This document shows, piece by piece, positions 17,940 through 25,621 of a stretch of DNA of 64,000 nucleotides. Each line of letters starts with the position of its first letter. Within the stretch, counting starts at the first letter, position 1. Origin of the DNA: Stutzerimonas stutzeri (GTDB taxonomy: Bacteria > Pseudomonadota > Gammaproteobacteria > Pseudomonadales > Pseudomonadaceae); assembly GCF_013522825.1 (NCBI RefSeq), contig NZ_JAAMQZ010000020.1, positions 22,352-86,351 on the forward strand, written 5' to 3'. Made by a program: the position numbers and the translations under genes. The notes below the pieces were generated by a model. The model ran no database searches. It saw only the letters and a program-made list of their open reading frames with translations, and had not been told where the DNA came from.

Positions 17940-18965
17940 GTGGAGTTTCTTGCTGACTATGCAAGCTTTCTGGCGAAGACCGTGACGCTGGTGGTCGCCA
18001 TTGTGGTGGTGCTGATCGCACTGACTTCGCTGCGGCGCGGACGGGGCAGGCCGTCGGGTGGGCATCTGGAGGTGCACAAGCTCAACGATTTCTACAAGGC
18101 GATGCGCGAGCGGCTGGAACAGTCGCTGATCGACAAGGATCAGCTCAAGCAGCAGCGCAAAGGCGAAGCAAAAGCTGCGAAGCTGGCCAGAAAAAACCCG
18201 CAGGACCGACCGCGCGTGTTCGTGCTGGATTTCGACGGCGACATCAAAGCGTCCGCCGTGGAAAACATGCGCCACGAAATCACCGCATTGCTGAGCCTGG
18301 CAACGCCACGGGACGAAGTGGTGCTGCGCCTGGAGAGCGGTGGCGGCATGGTGCATGGCTACGGCCTGGCGGCCTCGCAACTGGTGCGCATTCGCGATGC
18401 CGGGGTGCCGCTGACGGTCTGCGTGGACAAGGTGGCGGCAAGCGGCGGCTACATGATGGCCTGCATCGGGCAGAAGATTCTCAGCGCACCCTTCGCCATA
18501 CTCGGCTCCATCGGCGTGGTGGCGCAGTTGCCCAACCTCCATCGTCTGCTGAAGAAGCATGACATCGACTATGAGATGCTGACCGCGGGTGAGTACAAGC
18601 GGACCCTGACGGTATTCGGTGAGAATACCGACCAGGGCCGGGAGAAGTTCCAGGAAGATCTGGAAACCACCCATGAACTGTTCAAGAACTTTGTCTCGCG
18701 CTACCGTCAGCAGTTGTCCATCGACGAGGTGGCCACCGGCGAGGTCTGGCTGGGTATCGCCGCCCTCGGCAAGAATCTGGTCGACGAACTCAAGACCAGC
18801 GATGAATACCTGGCCGCACGCTCGCACGAGGCGGACCTGTTCCAATTGCATTACGCAGAGAAAAAAAGCCTGCCCGAGCGATTCGGCATGGCGGTGGGCT
18901 CAGTGATGGAGCACGGTTTGCTCAAGGGCTGGAGCCGGCTGAACGAACAACGATTCTGGCAATAA
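17940..18965 (+). CDS. sohB: Signal peptide peptidase-like inner-membrane protease SohB
   Basis: Serine protease of the S49 family. 341 residues from a GTG at 17940, which is preceded by a strong ribosome site (CGAGGAGGATC). One N-terminal transmembrane helix (about 8-32), a charged linker, then the protease domain. The catalytic dyad is Ser168 in KVAASGGYMMA and Lys220 in GEYKRTLTVFGENT. Length and the N-terminal DUF-type extension match SohB rather than SppA. It faces the histidine phosphatase gene divergently, and an AcuI-type reductase gene follows after 11 bp. Confidence 0.94.
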   Translation: MEFLADYASFLAKTVTLVVAIVVVLIALTSLRRGRGRPSGGHLEVHKLNDFYKAMRERLEQSLIDKDQLKQQRKGEAKAAKLARKNPQDRPRVFVLDFDGDIKASAVENMRHEITALLSLATPRDEVVLRLESGGGMVHGYGLAASQLVRIRDAGVPLTVCVDKVAASGGYMMACIGQKILSAPFAILGSIGVVAQLPNLHRLLKKHDIDYEMLTAGEYKRTLTVFGENTDQGREKFQEDLETTHELFKNFVSRYRQQLSIDEVATGEVWLGIAALGKNLVDELKTSDEYLAARSHEADLFQLHYAEKKSLPERFGMAVGSVMEHGLLKGWSRLNEQRFWQ

Positions 18966-18976
18966 GGGGATATCAC

Positions 18977-19969
18977 ATGACAGCTTTCAAAGCACTGCAG
19001 GCCAGCGAGAACGCTGAGGGTCGCTTCCACACACAGCTGGTCGAGCGCAGCACGGCGGACCTGCCGGAAGGCGAGGTGTTGATTCGCGTCAGCTATTCCT
19101 CGCTCAACTACAAGGATGCGCTCTCGGCCAGCGGCAACCGTGGCGTGACCCGCAACTATCCGCACACGCCAGGTATCGATGCCGCCGGCACTGTGGCCGA
19201 ATCCAGCGTCTCGGAGTTCGCGCCGGGTGATGAGGTGATCGTCACCGGCTACGACCTGGGCATGAATACCGCCGGCGGTTTCGGCCAGTACATCCGCGTC
19301 CCCGCCGCCTGGGTGATCAAGCGCCCCAGCGGTCTTTCGCTACGCGAGGCGATGGTTCTGGGCACGGCAGGCCTGACCGCCGCGCTGTGCGTCGACAAGC
19401 TGGAGCAGGCAGGGCTCGAACCCGGCGAGGCGCCCGTGCTGGTGACGGGCGCTACCGGCGGTGTCGGCAGCATCGCGGTGATGCTGCTGGCCAGCCTCGG
19501 TTATAAGGTCGCGGCGGTGACTGGCAAGGCCGATCAGGTTGAGTTTCTGCAAGGCCTTGGTGCCACTCAGGTCGTCGAGCGTGGGGCGTTGCAGAGCGGT
19601 GTGGAGAAACCGCTGCTCAAGGAGCAGTGGGCGGGCGCGGTGGATACGGTCGGTGGCGATATCCTGTTCAACGCGGTCAAGTCGTTGCAGCGTGGCGGTA
19701 GTGTCGCCTGTTGTGGGCTGACCGCCGGTGTCGGCTTCCAGGCCAGCGTTCTGCCGTTCATCCTGCGTGGCGTCAACCTGCTGGGTGTCGACTCGGTGGA
19801 AATCCCGCTGGTGGTCAAGGCTTCCATGTGGGACAAACTGTCCCTGCAATGGAAGCTGCCGAATCTGGACAGCCTGGTGCAGGAGATTGCGCTGGAGGAA
19901 CTGCCAGAAGCCATCGAACGCATTCTTGCCGGCCAGCAGGTAGGGCGTATGCTGGTTCGTCTGGACTGA
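18977..19969 (+). CDS. acuI: YhdH/AcuI-type quinone oxidoreductase (acrylyl-CoA reductase family)
   Basis: 330 residues of the medium-chain dehydrogenase superfamily without catalytic zinc. It opens with the YhdH-type N-terminus and contains SYSSLNYKDALSASG, HTPGIDAAGTV, the NADPH-binding VTGATGGVGSIAVMLL and GLGATQVV. Characterised members (AcuI) reduce acryloyl-CoA to propionyl-CoA with NADPH, detoxifying this reactive intermediate. The symbol is by family; specificity was not tested. A GGGG site precedes the ATG 11 bp after sohB. Confidence 0.85.
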   Translation: MTAFKALQASENAEGRFHTQLVERSTADLPEGEVLIRVSYSSLNYKDALSASGNRGVTRNYPHTPGIDAAGTVAESSVSEFAPGDEVIVTGYDLGMNTAGGFGQYIRVPAAWVIKRPSGLSLREAMVLGTAGLTAALCVDKLEQAGLEPGEAPVLVTGATGGVGSIAVMLLASLGYKVAAVTGKADQVEFLQGLGATQVVERGALQSGVEKPLLKEQWAGAVDTVGGDILFNAVKSLQRGGSVACCGLTAGVGFQASVLPFILRGVNLLGVDSVEIPLVVKASMWDKLSLQWKLPNLDSLVQEIALEELPEAIERILAGQQVGRMLVRLD

Positions 19970-20064
19970 GTGCTATCAGCCACATAGTCAGCTTCGCAGG
20001 ATGGAATCGCCGCAGGCACTTCCAGCATTGGGTTGGCGCAAGAGCTTGGCGTGGGCATGGCGAT

Positions 20065-20113
20065 GGATTATGCCTTCGACCCCGGATTACGCCTTCGGCT
20101 AATCCAGGCTACG
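20065..20113. repeat. Family B repeat (GGATTACGCCTTCGGCTAATCC type), 1.5 copies
   Basis: A partial unit GGATTATGCCTTCG at 20065 is followed by a full unit from 20082 (GGATTACGCCTTCGGC, TAATCC, GCTACG). The unit is an inverted repeat, GGATTA / TAATCC around CGCCTTCGGC. Related copies lie at 30683, 37391 and, weakly, 58673. Confidence 0.65.
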
Positions 20114-20204
20114 GTCTATCAGTCACATAGGCAGAATCGATTTCGCTGGCGCGTTCGATTGAGGGAAGCTAAGCAACTCTTGAACGCAACAGCAGGAATC
20201 GATC

Positions 20205-20303
20205 ATGAAAGCACTGGCCAGAAAAATCAGGGAAACCTTCGCCCGCAAGCATTCAGACGACATGACGCCGAACGAGCATCCGAACTTCTGGATGTATCAA
20301 TAA
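20205..20303 (+). CDS. Predicted 32-residue protein before a strong terminator
   Basis: Too short for routine gene finding. ATG at 20205 with CAGGAA 7 bases upstream, 33 codons, stop at 20301-20303, and a strong terminator that starts one base after the stop. The product begins MKALARKIRETFARKHSDD and ends NEHPNFWMYQ: a basic amphipathic start and a polar, aromatic end. No family recognised. The clean ribosome site, intact frame and terminator spacing favour a real small gene over chance; a small RNA using the same terminator is the alternative. Confidence 0.55.
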   Translation: MKALARKIRETFARKHSDDMTPNEHPNFWMYQ

Positions 20304-20304
20304 G

Positions 20305-20335
20305 AAAAAACCCGCACGCTGCGGGTTTTTTCTTT
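20305..20335. terminator. Bidirectional rho-independent terminator
   Basis: Stem AAAAAACCCGCA / TGCGGGTTTTTT with a CGC loop (20305-20316, 20320-20331), continued by CTTTT. It serves the small plus-strand gene that ends at 20303 and, because the A-tract reads as T on the other strand, the cysI-DUF934 unit that ends at 20350. Confidence 0.9.
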
Positions 20336-20349
20336 TGTGCGGACGGCAA

Positions 20350-20850
20350 TCAGCCCTGGCGGCGGCGAAACAGCGGCAGCGGTTCATCGACAGCCGACTG
20401 GTAGGTCACCGAGAAGTCCTTCAGACTTTCCAGCGCGTCGTAGGGATCGCGGTCCGGGCGCACGGCAAAGGCATCGAAGCCGCAACGGCGCATGTAGAAC
20501 AGCTGGTCGCGCAGCACGTCGCCAATTGCCCGAATCTCGCCCTCGTAGCCATAGCGCTCGCGTAGCAGGCGCGCGCTGGAGTAGTGGCGACCATCGGTAA
20601 ATACCGGGAAGTTGAGCGCGATGACCTGGAAATGCTGCAGATCATCGGCAATCTCTTCCACGGCCTGATCGGCATCCAGCCAGATACCGAGCCCGCCATC
20701 GCGGGCTTTCAGTGCGTGAGCATGTTCGAGCCATAGCTGGAGGGGCACGATCAGATCGTCGCAATTGCTCAGCTCGGCCAGGGTCACGTTGCTGGGCAGC
20801 AGGTGCCAGCTTTCATCGATGACCTGATCGCCCTTAATGATTCGCTGCAT
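20350..20850 (-). CDS. DUF934 protein, sulfite reductase partner
   Basis: 166 residues from the ATG at 20850, which lies inside the end of cysI (17-bp overlap), so translation is probably coupled. DUF934 proteins are found almost only next to sulfite reductase genes and are thought to help sulfate assimilation; no enzymatic role is established. Conserved-looking parts are LNFPVFTDGRHYSSARLLRE, GDVLRDQLFYMRRCGFDAF. It would act in the cytosol with CysI. Confidence 0.9.
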   Translation of the reverse strand: MQRIIKGDQVIDESWHLLPSNVTLAELSNCDDLIVPLQLWLEHAHALKARDGGLGIWLDADQAVEEIADDLQHFQVIALNFPVFTDGRHYSSARLLRERYGYEGEIRAIGDVLRDQLFYMRRCGFDAFAVRPDRDPYDALESLKDFSVTYQSAVDEPLPLFRRRQG

Positions 20851-22492
20851 AGACACGCTCCTTGAAGGGGTCGATGCCGATACGGCGGTAGGTGTCGAGA
20901 AACTGTTCATCTTCGGTACGTTGCTCCACATAGACACCGATGAGCTTTTCGATCACGTCGGGCATCGCATCCTGGGCAAAGGATGGGCCGAGGATCTGTC
21001 CCAGGCTTGCGTTGCGGCCCGAGCTGCCACCGAGGGAAACCTGGTAGAACTCGGCGCCTTTCTTGTCCACCCCGAGGATGCCGATATGGCCCACGTGGTG
21101 GTGGCCGCAGGCATTCATGCAGCCGGAAATGTTCAGGTCCAGATCACCGATGTCGAACAGGTAATCCAGATCCTCGAAGCGGCGCTGGATGGCCTCGGCG
21201 ATGGGGATCGATTTGGCGTTGGCCAGCGAGCAGAAATCACCGCCGGGGCAGCAGATGATGTCGGTCAGCAGACCGATGTTCGGGGTGGCCACGCCCAGCT
21301 CGCGCAGTTCGTTCCACAACTCGAACAGACGCGCCTGCTCGACGTCGGCGAGGATCATGTTCTGCTCGTGGGAGTTGCGCACTTCACCGAAGCTGTAGCG
21401 ATCGGCCAGATCGGCGATGGTGTCCAGCTGCTTGTCGGTGACATCGCCGGGCGCGACGCCGGTGCTTTTCAGCGACAGGGTGACGGCGGCATAGCCGGGC
21501 TTCTTGTGCGCCACCACGTTGCGCTGGCGCCAGCGGGCGAAGCCAGGATGCTCGGCATCGAGCCGGGCGAGGGCGGCACTCTGGTCTTCCAGCGCCTTGT
21601 AGGCCGGATCGACGAAGAACTTGCCGACACGCTCGACTTCCGCGTCGGTCAGCGTATTGGGGCCGTCCTTGAGGTATTCCCACTCGGCCTGGACGCGTTC
21701 GGCGAAAACTTCAGGTGTGAGCGCCTTGACCAGGATCTTGATGCGCGCCTTGAACTTGTTGTCGCGGCGGCCATAGCGGTTGTACACCCGCAGGATGGCG
21801 TCGAGATAGGTGAGCAGGTGTTGCCAGGGCAGGAACTCATTGATGAAGCTGCCCACGATGGGCGTACGACCCAGGCCACCGCCGACCGATACACGGAAGC
21901 CCAGTTCGCCGGCGTCGTTCTGCACCGCTTCGAGGCCGATGTCGTGGACTTCGATGGCAGCCCGATCACTCACGGCGCCGTTGATGGCAATCTTGAACTT
22001 GCGCGGCAGGAAGGCGAATTCCGGATGAAAGGTCGACCACTGGCGGATGATCTCGCACCAGGGGCGAGGATCGACCAGCTCATCCTTGGCCACACCGGCG
22101 AACTGGTCGGTAGTGGTGTTGCGGATGCAGTTGCCGCTGGTCTGGATCGCGTGCATCTGCACGGTGGCCAGCTCGGCGAGGATATCCGGTACGTCTTCCA
22201 GTTCGGGCCAGTTGAGCTGCACGTTGGTCCGGGTGCTGATGTGGGCATAACCCTTGTCGTAGTTGCGGGTGATTTCCGCCAGCTTGCGAATCTGGGTAGA
22301 GGACAGCAGCCCGTAGGGCACGGCAATGCGCAGCATTGGCGCATAACGCTGGATATACAGGCCATTCTGCAGGCGCAGTGGCAGGAGCTCGGCATCGGTG
22401 AGTTCGCCCGCTAGATAGCGGCGAATCTGGTCGCGGAACTGATGTACGCGATCTTCGATGATGTGTTGGTCGTACTGGTCATAAACGTACAT
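20834..22492 (-). CDS. cysI: Sulfite reductase, siroheme/[4Fe-4S] hemoprotein
   Basis: Six-electron reduction of sulfite to sulfide for cysteine synthesis. 552 residues, two ferredoxin-like half domains plus two siroheme domains. The cluster-binding cysteines are in CCPGGDFC (about 414-421) and in SGCMNACGHHHVGH (about 458-462). The substrate-binding Arg/Lys region is present in ISTRTNVQLNWP. Overlap with the DUF934 gene indicates one operon. In pseudomonads this protein works with a ferredoxin-type donor instead of the CysJ flavoprotein; no cysJ is in the window. Distinguishing it from assimilatory nitrite reductase rests on the DUF934 neighbour and size. Confidence 0.92.
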   Translation of the reverse strand: MYVYDQYDQHIIEDRVHQFRDQIRRYLAGELTDAELLPLRLQNGLYIQRYAPMLRIAVPYGLLSSTQIRKLAEITRNYDKGYAHISTRTNVQLNWPELEDVPDILAELATVQMHAIQTSGNCIRNTTTDQFAGVAKDELVDPRPWCEIIRQWSTFHPEFAFLPRKFKIAINGAVSDRAAIEVHDIGLEAVQNDAGELGFRVSVGGGLGRTPIVGSFINEFLPWQHLLTYLDAILRVYNRYGRRDNKFKARIKILVKALTPEVFAERVQAEWEYLKDGPNTLTDAEVERVGKFFVDPAYKALEDQSAALARLDAEHPGFARWRQRNVVAHKKPGYAAVTLSLKSTGVAPGDVTDKQLDTIADLADRYSFGEVRNSHEQNMILADVEQARLFELWNELRELGVATPNIGLLTDIICCPGGDFCSLANAKSIPIAEAIQRRFEDLDYLFDIGDLDLNISGCMNACGHHHVGHIGILGVDKKGAEFYQVSLGGSSGRNASLGQILGPSFAQDAMPDVIEKLIGVYVEQRTEDEQFLDTYRRIGIDPFKERVYAANH

Positions 22493-22719
22493 GGAGTGTC
22501 CTGTTCTCAGGGCTGTCTACAGCTTGTCGCGCGCACGGTCGCGCACCCATTGAGGGAAGGGCGGCAAGATACCAGTTAGCGGTTATGCGCAAAAGTGATG
22601 TTTGGGAATATGTTTAGAACGAAATAGTGCTTTTAGGTATTTGAACCGCCGGGGGTGGAGAGCCTCGCCTGGGTGGTCTTAACTGCCTTGCAGGTGAGTT
22701 TCGACAAAAGGAAAAGAAT

Positions 22720-22830
22720 ATGAGCGAACACTCCAATCATGGCAACGACAGCCGGGCGGATGCCACCGCCATTCTCGTGCTGATCATCCTGGCGGTCGCG
22801 ACGGCGGTTTTCTGGGTCAGCCAGCAGTAG
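22720..22830 (+). CDS. Predicted 36-residue single-helix membrane protein
   Basis: Short gene with ATG at 22720 and a good site (AAAAGGAAAAG) 4-6 bases upstream, 37 codons, stop at 22828-22830. The product has a polar head (MSEHSNHGNDSRAD) and one hydrophobic helix (ATAILVLIILAVATAVFWV) ending SQQ. The helix and head fit a small inner-membrane protein. It is convergent with the DUF2970 gene, whose stop is 4 bp away. Function unknown. Confidence 0.65.
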   Translation: MSEHSNHGNDSRADATAILVLIILAVATAVFWVSQQ

Positions 22831-22834
22831 CTGC

Positions 22835-23053
22835 TTATAGACCAGCCAGATACAGCACCAGTTTGACGATGCCCAGAATCGTCAGAATGAAAAGCAGGGT
22901 AAAGCCCACCCCCAGCAGAATGAAATGACTGGGCTTGCCCTGGCCGAAGTCGCGCGCGCGATTCTTGCCACTCTGCACGCCCAGTGCACCCGCCAGGACG
23001 CTTTGCAGCATCTGCCTCAAGGTGAGCGTCTTGCGTTCCTGCTTGTCAGCCAT
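22835..23053 (-). CDS. DUF2970 small membrane protein
   Basis: 72 residues from the ATG at 23053; six more in-frame codons exist upstream but the DUF2970 pattern starts here. A basic N-terminal part with QMLQSVLAGALGVQSGKNRARDF is followed by one transmembrane helix (HFILLGVGFTLLFILTILGIV). DUF2970 proteins are short, widespread in beta- and gammaproteobacteria, and of unknown function. Expected in the inner membrane. Confidence 0.82.
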   Translation of the reverse strand: MADKQERKTLTLRQMLQSVLAGALGVQSGKNRARDFGQGKPSHFILLGVGFTLLFILTILGIVKLVLYLAGL

Positions 23054-23222
23054 GGTCAACCTCGCAAGCATTATGTGCAGTTTGCAGGAAGTCTAGTCGT
23101 GGAATGCGGCATCATGCCCGGCGGCTGCCGGCGATCATTTTTTTCAGCAACCGCCGGGCATGGCATGCGCGCGTTCTGCGGTCGCTTATGCGCAGGCTTT
23201 CATTCAGGCAAGGAGATGCGAT

Positions 23223-24290
23223 TTGAGTCATTACGATCTGGACCCCCTGACAGCCCTGCAAGCCAAGGAGCAGGCGCAGAAACTGGCCTTTGCACCGGTG
23301 GCCTTCCAGGCGGCACGCAGCCTTCAGGAACTGGGCATCCTGGCGATTCTGGACGAGGCCGGGCCTGCCGGCCTCGGGGTCACGGAGATCGCCGAACAGA
23401 GCGGGGTGTCCGAATACGGCGTCAAGGTGCTGCTGGACATGGGCCTGAGCGCGCTGATCGTCACTTTCCAGGCCGGCACCTACCGGCTCGCGCGCGTCGG
23501 GCATTTCCTGCTGCACGATGCGATGACGCGCATCAACATGGATTTCACCGCGGACGTCTGCTATCGGGCCATGTCGCACCTGAGCGCGGCGATTCGCAAT
23601 GGCCGTCCCGAAGGGCTGAAAGAGCTGGGCGACTGGCCCACCATCTACGAAGGCCTGGCGCAACTGCCCGAGCCGGCGCGGCAAAGCTGGTTCGCCTTCG
23701 ATCATTATTACAGCGACCGGGCCTTTCCCGAGCTGCTCAAGCACGTGTTCGCCCACAGACCGAGGCGGATCGTCGATATCGGCGGCAATACCGGTCGCTG
23801 GTCGCTGCAGTGCTGCGCCCACGATAGCGAGGTTGAAGTCACCATCGTCGACCTGCCGCGTCAGCTGGCCCTGGCGATGGAAAACGCCCGCGAACGCGGG
23901 TTCGCCGAGAGGATTCACGGGCATCCGATGAATATTCTCGACGAAAGCCAGCCGTTGCCCCAACAGGCGGATGTCTGGTGGATGAGCCAGTTCCTGGACT
24001 GCTTCTCGCCCATGGAGATCCTGCACATCCAGCGCCGGGTTCGCGCCGCCATGCAGCCGGATGCCAGCGTCTACATTCTGGAGCTGTTCTGGGATCGCCA
24101 GCAGTTCGAGGCGGCGGCCTACAGCCTCAACGCCACTTCGCTGTATTTCACCTGCCTGGCCAATGGCAACAGCCGCTTCTATTGCAGTGATGACTTCCTG
24201 GCCATTGTCGAGGAAGCGGGTTTCGTCATTGACGAGCAGGTCGACGATATCGGCCTGGGCCACACACTGCTGAGGCTTGGAGCAGGCTGA
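23223..24290 (+). CDS. Class I SAM-dependent methyltransferase with N-terminal winged-helix region
   Basis: 355 residues from a TTG at 23223 that is backed by AAGGAG 9-10 bases upstream; the frame continues further upstream without a good ribosome site. N-terminal helical/winged-helix part (about 15-100; TEIAEQSGVSEYGVKVLLDMGL), then a Rossmann methyltransferase with motif I at IVDIGGNTGRWSL and post-I IVDLPRQ. The layout resembles plant-type O-methyltransferases, with dimerisation domain first. Substrate unknown. It is convergent with the next gene (9 bp between stops). Confidence 0.83.
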   Translation: MSHYDLDPLTALQAKEQAQKLAFAPVAFQAARSLQELGILAILDEAGPAGLGVTEIAEQSGVSEYGVKVLLDMGLSALIVTFQAGTYRLARVGHFLLHDAMTRINMDFTADVCYRAMSHLSAAIRNGRPEGLKELGDWPTIYEGLAQLPEPARQSWFAFDHYYSDRAFPELLKHVFAHRPRRIVDIGGNTGRWSLQCCAHDSEVEVTIVDLPRQLALAMENARERGFAERIHGHPMNILDESQPLPQQADVWWMSQFLDCFSPMEILHIQRRVRAAMQPDASVYILELFWDRQQFEAAAYSLNATSLYFTCLANGNSRFYCSDDFLAIVEEAGFVIDEQVDDIGLGHTLLRLGAG

Positions 24291-24299
24291 TGGCTCCGC

Positions 24300-24722
24300 T
24301 CAACGGTTGCCCTTGAACCAATCCCATAATCCAAGGGAGTAATTGGGCAGCAGGTCGATGCCGAGCGCGGACTTCAGCACATAGAGCATGACGAGCCCCA
24401 GCAGCGCCGAGAAGAACAGGAACAAGGTGATCGCACCGGCCTTGGCCGCCAGCGACAGCTTCTGCTGCGCGCGTGACAGACCACGTTTGTTGCGCCCTGC
24501 GACGATCACGAAATAGTACTGGGTGCGCCAGATGTTGAAGGTCCCGCGCAGATCCAGCTTGTGGCGCGCCCATGAGCGAGTGGCGAGTGCGCTGCGCAAG
24601 CCTTGCAATTGTTCATCGGAGAAGCTTTCACGCAACTCTTCGGGGAGCCGCTGCTTCAACCCGATGACGAAGGGGTCATGTTCCAGAGGCGTGGCGCTGT
24701 GAGTCGAATCGGATGCGGGCAT
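24300..24722 (-). CDS. Unrecognised single-pass membrane protein
   Basis: 140 residues from the ATG at 24722. The first 90 residues are polar, with RLPEELRESFSDEQLQGLRSAL (a stretch seen in several Pseudomonas hypotheticals) and a basic RTQYYFVIVAGRNKRG. One clear transmembrane helix lies at about 97-118, then a short tail NYSLGLWDWFKGNR. No catalytic motif. Orthologues are sometimes mislabelled with an EPSP-synthase name, which nothing here supports. Divergent from the protease-like gene at 24905. Confidence 0.75.
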   Translation of the reverse strand: MPASDSTHSATPLEHDPFVIGLKQRLPEELRESFSDEQLQGLRSALATRSWARHKLDLRGTFNIWRTQYYFVIVAGRNKRGLSRAQQKLSLAAKAGAITLFLFFSALLGLVMLYVLKSALGIDLLPNYSLGLWDWFKGNR

Positions 24723-24904
24723 GGTGGGGCCGGTGGTGAAGAATGGATGAATGATAGCCGTGCATGCCATGTGTTTGGCCCCGTTACGTCATAAATCACG
24801 TGCTGTGCACCCAATGGGCGAAACGTTTTGTAAAGGGGCCGGATGGAACGCTGTGGCTGGGAGGCCATCGATAGTTTTCCACTATCAAAACACAGGAGCT
24901 TGTT

Positions 24905-25414
24905 TTGTCTCGCGTTCTTTTCCTTACGGGGCTGTTGGCGCTTCCAGCGTTTGCGACCGACCCCGTCCTCTATGGTCGTTACGAACATATCAAGATCGAA
25001 GAAATCGGCAAGATTCTGCCCGCCAAGATGGACACCGGTGCCATGACCGCATCGCTGTCAGCGCGCGATATCGAACGGTTCCAGCGCGACGGTGAAGACT
25101 GGATTCGCTTCCGTCTGGCCGTCAAAGGCGCCGACGACACTCTTTATGAGAGGCCTCTGGTCGGTATCAGCCAGATCAAGTCGCGCGCCGAAGAGGTGGA
25201 TGAAATTGACCTCGATGACGAGCCGCCACGGGTCGAGCGCCCGGTCATCGGCATGCAACTGTGTATCGGCAGCGAGCTACACGAGGCCGAGGTGAACCTT
25301 ACTGATCGCAGGCATTTCAGCTATCCACTTCTGATTGGCGCTAAAACCATTCGCGATCTGGGCGCCGCGATCGATCCTGCGGACAAATACACGGCAGGTC
25401 AGCCAGCCTGCTGA
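24905..25414 (+). CDS. Exported retropepsin-like protein (ATP-dependent zinc protease/RimB family)
   Basis: 169 residues from a TTG at 24905 with AGGAG 6-7 bases upstream. A signal peptide of about 17 residues (LTGLLALPAFA) precedes the fold. The active-site-like AKMDTGAMTASLSA is the single DTGA motif of the family named putative ATP-dependent zinc protease, which structurally is a retropepsin-type aspartic protease. The end holds FSYPLLIGAKTIRDLGAAIDP, typical of the second half of the fold. Expected in the periplasm. Substrate unknown; some relatives act in amino-acid ligase (RimK-type) systems, but no RimK gene is adjacent. Confidence 0.8.
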   Translation: MSRVLFLTGLLALPAFATDPVLYGRYEHIKIEEIGKILPAKMDTGAMTASLSARDIERFQRDGEDWIRFRLAVKGADDTLYERPLVGISQIKSRAEEVDEIDLDDEPPRVERPVIGMQLCIGSELHEAEVNLTDRRHFSYPLLIGAKTIRDLGAAIDPADKYTAGQPAC

Positions 25415-25474
25415 GATGAGACTGCCAGGTGGAGGCTCCGGGCTCGTGATCGGCCCTTCCAGCCACCTTGAATG

Positions 25475-25621
25475 CTAGGTTCTGTACGAAAAGTCGTCGA
25501 GCGAAGGTCAGGCGAGGCAAAAATCGGTGAGGAAGCGGAGTTTACGAGCTGTAAATGAGCATTCCGAACCGATTTTTAACGAAGCATCACCGAGCGCAGA
25601 CACTTTTCGTACAGAACCTAG
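25475..25621. mobile_element. 147-bp MITE-like element
   Basis: Perfect 20-bp inverted ends (CTAGGTTCTGTACGAAAAGT at 25475 and its reverse complement ending at 25621). If the outer CTAG is the target duplication, the core is 139 bp, 25479-25617. Inside there are further inverted pairs, AAAAATCGGT with ACCGATTTTT and TTTAC/GTAAA around GAGCT, so the whole could fold as one long hairpin. No open frame. The CTAG duplication fits the YTAR target of IS5-type elements. The TAG stop of the next gene lies inside the right CTAG. Confidence 0.75.
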
